From assembly GCA_030549775.1 (NCBI GenBank), contig CM060176.1:96587815-96651814 (forward strand): DNA of 64,000 nt. Reading direction: 5' to 3'. The DNA is from Tamarix chinensis (taxonomy: Eukaryota > Streptophyta > Magnoliopsida > Caryophyllales > Tamaricaceae). Position numbers and translations under genes: made by a program. How positions within the stretch are numbered: the stretch's first letter is position 1; every line of letters starts with the position of its first letter. This document shows, piece after piece, positions 58,666 through 64,000 of this stretch. The notes under the pieces were generated by a model. The model worked only from the letters and a program-made list of their open reading frames with translations, was not told the origin of the DNA and did no database searches.

Positions 58666-60989
58666 TTATAAACATCTAAGTTTTACCTCATTTTCACCAT
58701 TGTCGTCGGAGTCCTTATCCTCAAAAGAAGTACGACAAGCGCCACGATAATGTGATACTTGATAGTCATTATTATCTAGAAAAGAATTGAAATAATAAAA
58801 TTAATAGATAAAAGAATACATATTTCATAATTAAACTAAATTTTAATAATATAAATAAAATATTACCGTTGTTACTCATCATTGCTGCCCAAAGCCAATC
58901 TCGACCACACATCAATGCTTCTAAAGTCTTTGGATGTAGCCGATTGCGGTGAGGAGTGATAAACCGACCGCTCGTGCTAAAAGCAGATTCTGAAGAAACT
59001 GTGGAAACAGGAATAGCAAGAATATCTCTAGCCATATCTTGTAAAATTGGAAACTTAGTGTTTATCTTCCACCATGACAAAACATCAAAATTCTCCATCC
59101 TTGGCATAACAGCCTCCTCCAAGTAATAGTCTAGCTCGTTCTTTTGCGATGAATTAGTGACACCATGGTTAGCTAACCACTTTTCATATATGTCTGCTTC
59201 TCTAGAATCCAAACTAGCACTACCACCATAGGAAGTATGACTAGAAGTAGTCAAACCACAAGATATACTTTTATTTCTCTCTATACGCCTCAATTTCTCC
59301 TCATACTCCCGAAATAATTCATAACATATTCTACGAACTTTCTCTATCTCATCATAAATGGAGTCCGGATAAATTAAAGAATAATAAAATTCCACCACCT
59401 TCATTTTATATCGAGGATCCAAAATGGCTGCTACTGCCATAATCCCATGAATAACACTCCAATATTTATCAAATTTCTCCAACATTTTTTCAGCCATATT
59501 CTTAATATTTTCATCTTCCTCTAATGCCCATTTAGTCAAAGCCAATCTAATCTGACATACCTTAGGGAAATATACGTTAGAAGTAGGATACTTATTTCCC
59601 GAAAACAACAAAGTAACCTCATAAAACAACGATAATTTTGAACAAATAATCCGAGCTAATTTCCACTCCTCGGAACTAGGACAACATTTAAAGCTAGGCT
59701 CCAACCATGATAGCCTCTCAAACACTTCTTCATACAACAATGCAACATCAAGCATTAAGAAAGTGGAGTTCCATCTTGTCTTACAATCTTGTACTAAGGC
59801 CTTAGTATATGGAACTTCTTTTTGTTGACAAACTTCTACAAACCTTTCTATTCTTTTTGGTGTTGCCCTCCAAAACACCACACTCTCACGAATATTTTCA
59901 ATTGCCTTTTGGATTACATCCATTCCATCCCTAACAATCAAATTCAGAATATGAGCAGCACAACGCATGTGAAAATATTTTCCATGCAATAAAAAACACT
60001 TCGCTTGTAATCTCCTTTTCATCTCATCAATCATAGCATCATTGGTCGTACAATTGTCAACAGTTAGCGTTGTGAGTTTTGTATCAATATTCCAATCCAC
60101 CAAAACAGTTAACAAAACATCACAAAGAACTTCAGCTGTGTGAGGAGCAGGAACATAGATGAACCTTAACAAAGATAAAAGGAAAAAAAATAACAAATGA
60201 GAATGAGAACAACACATTATCATATAGCATTAACATCAAAACTTAGAACTTAATGTAGATAAAATATTAAAAGTACCTGAGTATCCGACTTTGTAAATTC
60301 CATTGAGTATCAATCCAATGAGCTGTTATAGCCATAAAACCCTTCTTTTGATTTTGAGCGGTCCACATGTCAGTAGTAATTGAAACCCTACTCTTATTAC
60401 AATGTAATAGGGACATTGTTTTATTTTTCTCAAACTCAAACATCTTAAGAATATCACTCTTTAATGTATTCCTCGAAATCAACTTAAAAGATGGTTGAAG
60501 ACCAGACACGAACTTTTTAAATCCTTCATGTTCCACTATAGAAAGTGGATACTCATGCATGACCACCATATTACACAAGTCTTGCCTTGAAACTTCTTGA
60601 TTGAATTCAATGATCATTATCTTTCCCTTTCCTTCCCCCTTTTGAGTAAATTGCAACTTGTTTTGGCCTACTCCTCGTATAACTTTAAAACCTACACACT
60701 TCTTTATATGCTCATGCAAATGAGAAGTGCCATTTCTAGGATCCTCACTTAGACTTTTATTACAACCTTTACAAATGGCCTTCTTCTTCCCATTAGTTTC
60801 CACAGCATTAAAATGTTCCCATACAACAGAAGTTTTCTTTCTTTTTTTCCCTAGAGTAAGTTGTTGCACTTCTACATCTTCCTCTTCTTCATTTGTAGAT
60901 GGGTCCATTGTATTGGGGTTACTAGCTGCAGCAGATGAATATGGAGGTGCTTGACTTGGTGAATCAGTAGTACTAGCTCTAGTTGCCAT
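58666..60989 (-). CDS. hAT transposase (zinc finger BED, RICESLEEPER-like), 3 exons
   Basis: Predicted exons on the minus strand: 60989-60277, 60164-58867 and 58775-58666, about 706 residues with no internal stop. Both introns have GT-AG borders (112 and 91 bp) and keep the frame. The ATG at 60987-60989 (MATRASTTDS) is preferred over the upstream in-frame one at 61055, which adds a hydrophobic stretch unlike the family. Domains: acidic N-terminus and a BED zinc finger (WEHFNA, CKGCNKSL, HLHEHIKKC). The RNase H-like core has TTDMWT, TVDNCTTND and the CxxH in RCAAHILNL, and a DUF4413-like segment follows (LDPRYKM). The C-terminal dimerisation domain has ILAIPVSTVSSESAFSTSG, supplying the catalytic Glu. 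The acidic exon 3 is inferred from splice sites and open frame; if it is not used, exon 2 simply reads to 58772. The protein would excise and reinsert this element in the nucleus. Confidence 0.85.
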
Positions 60990-61055
60990 CCTTAACCAAT
61001 TGATTTGTATATATCTAACAAAGTTGTTGTACAACCAGTAGACCAATGACAACAA

Positions 61056-63064
61056 AAGGAAAAATAAACATGACTGTTTTTTATAATTTCTTTCTGCAAT
61101 TTTCTTCTACCTTTTTTTTTCCTCCCATTTACATTCCTTTTCTTCTCTATCTTTGTTTATGCATTGTTTGAATCGATGTTATCTACCATTCATATCTGTA
61201 TCAATAAGTGCAAATATTTTAACAAACATAAAATATAACTTAGCTTCGCACGGACAATAAGGCCTATATGCTGATTTATCATCATGCTCAAGTGTTAATA
61301 AGTTTTCTCAATAAAAGGATGTGTTTAACTTAGCAGCAAATTCAATAAATGACCAATAAGTAATTCTCAATCTGTTGGCGGGTACATCAGACTCTTCTTT
61401 CACATGCATTACTTCTTATTTCATGTATATTTTTAGCTTCAAGAAAGGAGAAAAATGTGTCATGAATCAAACCATAGATCTCTCCTAATTTCTATTCATA
61501 TGAAGTACTATCCATTCATGCATAGAGACTAGGACCAAATATTTTTCCCCTTACGGATATTTGGGAGAAATTACAAAGTTTAAAAACTTTGGTGTTTTTA
61601 CTCATATTCAATTCCTATTATGGCTGCTCCACCAGCACTCCGGGATAGAAATATTTATGATGGATGTCATCAATTAGAAGTTTGGTTTGCTTGCAAGGAA
61701 ACATGCTCTCCTAGTCATGTTTCTCTTACTCCAACAGTCATGATTGATCCATTGATGAACATAGGTTCAAAGGTTTTTATTCATTACCTTGAACAATAAA
61801 TATAATATGATATATTGATCAAATCCTATGCTAATGAATATAAATCATTAGGCTAGTGAATATCATATTCAATTCCTATTATGGCTAGTGAATCAACCAT
61901 CTTTTAAGAATATCATGAGTTTCACCCCAGTTTCATGATTGCTCAAGGTAGAAGAGCACATATACTACCAAACCCCTTATTTAGCACCGCATAACAATTC
62001 TCGCTAGCACATAAATTCAATTAAAGAGCTCAGTGACATTAACATCTGGGGTCAAATCCGTAATCCCACCCTTCTGTGCACGTACCTCCTCATTGTAGCT
62101 AGCAACCAATGTTCTCAGCTTTCTACCTCAATACCCATATTGACCGACATTACCGTGAGGCCCCATAATTCATGCATCTTCTTCTTGTCTCGCACTCACT
62201 AGAGTCTAGATAATGCTTCTAATTTAACAAAATTCATTATCATACTAGATAAACAAGTATAGCATCACAGGCGAACAGACTTCGCAAACACGACAGGACA
62301 AAATAAATCAAGATGACATATAAAGTAGCTATTCAATTGCACAAACCTAATTCATGGCATCTTCTCGAACACGCCAGAAACTAAGCTCAATAAATCGAAA
62401 AAACAACTAAAACTCTAGAGCAACTCAAAATAATCACGAGATGAATGCTTACCAGATTTACGAGTCGTATGGCTGACGGCGGCTGTAAATTACAACCACG
62501 AGCAGCTGTGCGCCACTGCGCCTGTGCGGCTGTTACGGGCTGAAGGCTGACAGTGTCACGGCGAGGCGGCGGCAGGCGGGCTGTGTGTGCGGTGTACCTG
62601 ACTGCCTGTGCAGCTGTGCTCTGTGAGTCTGTGACTCTGTGTGTGTGTGTGTGAATGAATCGGGCAATCGGCTCGACTATTCGAGAGTCAAAGACTCAAA
62701 CTCTCAAAGTCGAGTCGTCGGCTAGTCGACACTCGAGAGTCGAGTCTCACAGTTCAGACGAGAGAGGGACTGAGGGAGAGAGAAATCAGAGAGACAGTGA
62801 GACACTGAGACAGAGATAGATAAATTTTTGACTTCGAGAGTTCGAGTTCGAGAATCTGTTAATGTTTAGTGTTTACTATTATCACTTTCAATTTTTTTCA
62901 AGTTTCAGACTTTCACTTTCAACGTTTACTCGCTAGGGTTCATTTAAATTTTAATTTTACAAGTTTTTGCTGTTAATTTGAAGTAGGGTTAAATGTAAAA
63001 TGACAATTTAATTTATAACTATAACTTATTCTTATATAAAAAGTTAAGGATAAAATGGTAAATA
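61056..63064. other. hAT 5' noncoding region
   Basis: No gene is recognised. It is AT-rich to about 62450, then GC-richer with GTGTGTGTGTGT (about 62639) and GAGTCGAGTC/GACTCGAGAGTC repeats and GAGAGA stretches (62660-62830). This is a plausible promoter and 5' leader of the transposase. Confidence 0.5.
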
Positions 63065-63245
63065 TATAACGGGTAAACGGGTACGGATATGGATAACGGA
63101 TATCCGTCGGATACGGATATGGATACCCCGTACCCGTATCCGTACCCAAATCCGCCGGATATTTTTTATCCTTACCCATATCCGTATCCATATCCGTTTA
63201 TCATTATCCATTTCATTATCCGTCAGATAAAATCCGTCGGGTTTC
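63065..63245. repeat. Right subterminal array of the hAT element
   Basis: Repeated GGATATCCGTCGG, TACCCGTATCCGTACCC and CATATCCGTATCC motifs, the counterpart of the left array. Confidence 0.8.
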
Positions 63246-63416
63246 GGGTATTATCCGCCCCGTTGCCATCCCTACCTATGAACAATCAATAGGTGAGACC
63301 AACTAGTCGACTAGTTCTCTGGTGTTGTTTTTTCTAGCTCTAGTACAACCAAATAAGTTGAATGGTCCTAGGGATAGATTGGCTGGTCCGGCTGGATGTT
63401 GCCTGATTTGTTGTTA

Positions 63417-64000
63417 TGTAACACCCCCAAAATTCACTACTGAAAAATTTCGTTAATTAAAAGAAATTTAGCGGAAGCGATTTGATAAACCGTGAATTTC
63501 GGGAGCATTACCGCCACACTTAGTACCAGACCGGTTCACTCATACCGTTCCAGTACTAAGTGCTAAGGCTAAAGGAGTAAAATAAAATTTCACGAGAACT
63601 TAAGCATTTGAAAATCAGAGTAGCACAATAAATACTTTACAAGAGAAAACATTCAACCACGGTGATTACAAAATAACAAACGCGTTGAATTTAAATGAGA
63701 CAAATTAAAATCCTAAAAATTACCGGACAGTACCTTACGCTCTCCCCAAGGGCCCACTTGAATAGCACCTGAAACACAACCTGCAAGGGGTACTGCCCAT
63801 TGAATAGGCAGGGGCCCCGTGAAGGGAACCCTTCAGTACTACGGTACTGAGTAACCCTTTAAAAACACGCTTAAAATACAGGCACACATATTACACATGA
63901 TACTACTACATTCAGATATGACCATAGGTAGAAACATGGTATTCAGATCCAATTCTTTGTACATCCAATAATTCAATCATACATTAATGGCGTATACGTA
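63417..64000 (-). mobile_element. Long LTR B2, 3' part only, minus orientation, runs off the window
   Basis: Starts TGTAACACCCCCAAAATTC, then has TACCGCCACACTTAGTACCA, the inverse of the B1 3' end (GGTACTAAGTGTGGCGGTAA). Hairpin at 63833-63850. The other end and target duplication lie beyond 64000. Confidence 0.7.
63833..63850 (-). promoter_or_regulatory. Conserved LTR hairpin (B2 copy)
   Basis: TCAGTAC, loop TACG, GTACTGA. Confidence 0.6.

Larger units (their letters stand above)
57808..63274 (-). mobile_element. Complete hAT transposon, possibly autonomous
   Basis: Terminal inverted repeats TAGGGATGGCAACGGGGCGG are identical over 20 bp at both ends. The target-site duplication CCTATGAA is exact (57800-57807 and 63275-63282). 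Both subterminal regions (57830-58130 and 63065-63245) hold arrays of ACCCGACGGATATCCG-like motifs, probable transposase sites. The 5467-bp element encodes a three-exon BED-hAT transposase on the minus strand. A GT-rich and purine-rich block (62560-62830) probably lies near its promoter. AT microsatellites sit at 58547-58579 and 58602-58639. Perfect TIRs and TSD imply recent insertion into C2. Confidence 0.92.
55394..63416 (+). mobile_element. LTR C2, plus orientation, split by a hAT transposon
   Basis: Begins TATAATAACCCATCC and matches C1 in reverse complement (for example TTTTGGAGAGG then an ACTGGTA motif). Parts: pyrimidine-rich leader with chance frames (55800-56340), AT-rich middle with no gene (56400-57430), ACTGGTT array (57460-57800), then the hAT insertion (57808-63274). 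C2 continues to 63416, where another long LTR (B2) begins. The 3' end of C2 lies outside the window. Confidence 0.65.

Noticed and set aside
60990..61055. Upstream in-frame ATG of the hAT transposase
   Set aside because: It adds 22 mostly hydrophobic residues not typical of the family; the MATRAS start is more plausible.
1..64000. tRNA and rRNA genes
   Set aside because: No cloverleaf with box A/B spacing or rRNA core was recognised by eye; a tRNAscan-SE run would settle this.

Overview
This is a repeat-dominated stretch of a plant nuclear genome. It is AT-rich, has long noncoding stretches and plant-type retrotransposons, and carries one plant leucine-rich-repeat receptor kinase exon. The kinase type and repeat content fit a dicot, but the species cannot be told from the sequence. 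Almost all recognisable structure is mobile DNA, much of it nested. No rRNA, tRNA, CRISPR or organellar feature was recognised.

Layout. Positions 1-4000 hold a LINE 3' remnant, a hAT-like MITE, degenerate tandem repeats with TA microsatellites, and a well-defined PIF/Harbinger-type MITE (3003-3595, TSD TAA). The only convincing host gene is on the minus strand at 4245-5679: exon 1 of a ZAR1-like LRR receptor kinase. It stops at a good splice donor inside the kinase domain, and the rest of the kinase is absent from the window. From 6 to 18 kb there are diverged LTR-like remnants, a CACTA MITE (7355-7707, TSD TTG), a ~0.98 kb tandem duplication (11198-13110) and further MITE-like elements.

From 18 kb the window is a nest of LTR retrotransposon parts. 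Four very long (4.2-4.8 kb) solo LTRs have TGTAAYACC-like starts, TGTTACA ends and target-site duplications: B1 18021-22381, A1 25659-30451, A2 38352-42536 and A3 43806-48417. A fifth (B2) starts at 63417 and runs off the window. A1 sits inside a decayed Ty1/copia element (23959-33533). A3 and a small gag-only LTR element (49518-53826) both sit inside a third LTR type, C1 (42631-54942). A second C-type LTR, C2, begins at 55394 and was later hit by a complete hAT transposon (57808-63274, exact 8-bp TSD CCTATGAA). That hAT has a three-exon transposase gene whose reading frame looks open.

How it fits together: the long LTRs share a build. They have a TATA-like box, a pyrimidine-rich leader, a middle part made of minisatellites that differ from copy to copy, and near the 3' end a hairpin with arms TCAGTAC/GTACTGA. 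The arms are identical in five copies while the loops differ. This conserved hairpin and the minisatellite turnover (including a telomere-motif-like array in B1) are the least conventional features here. The hAT element is the most likely active one.
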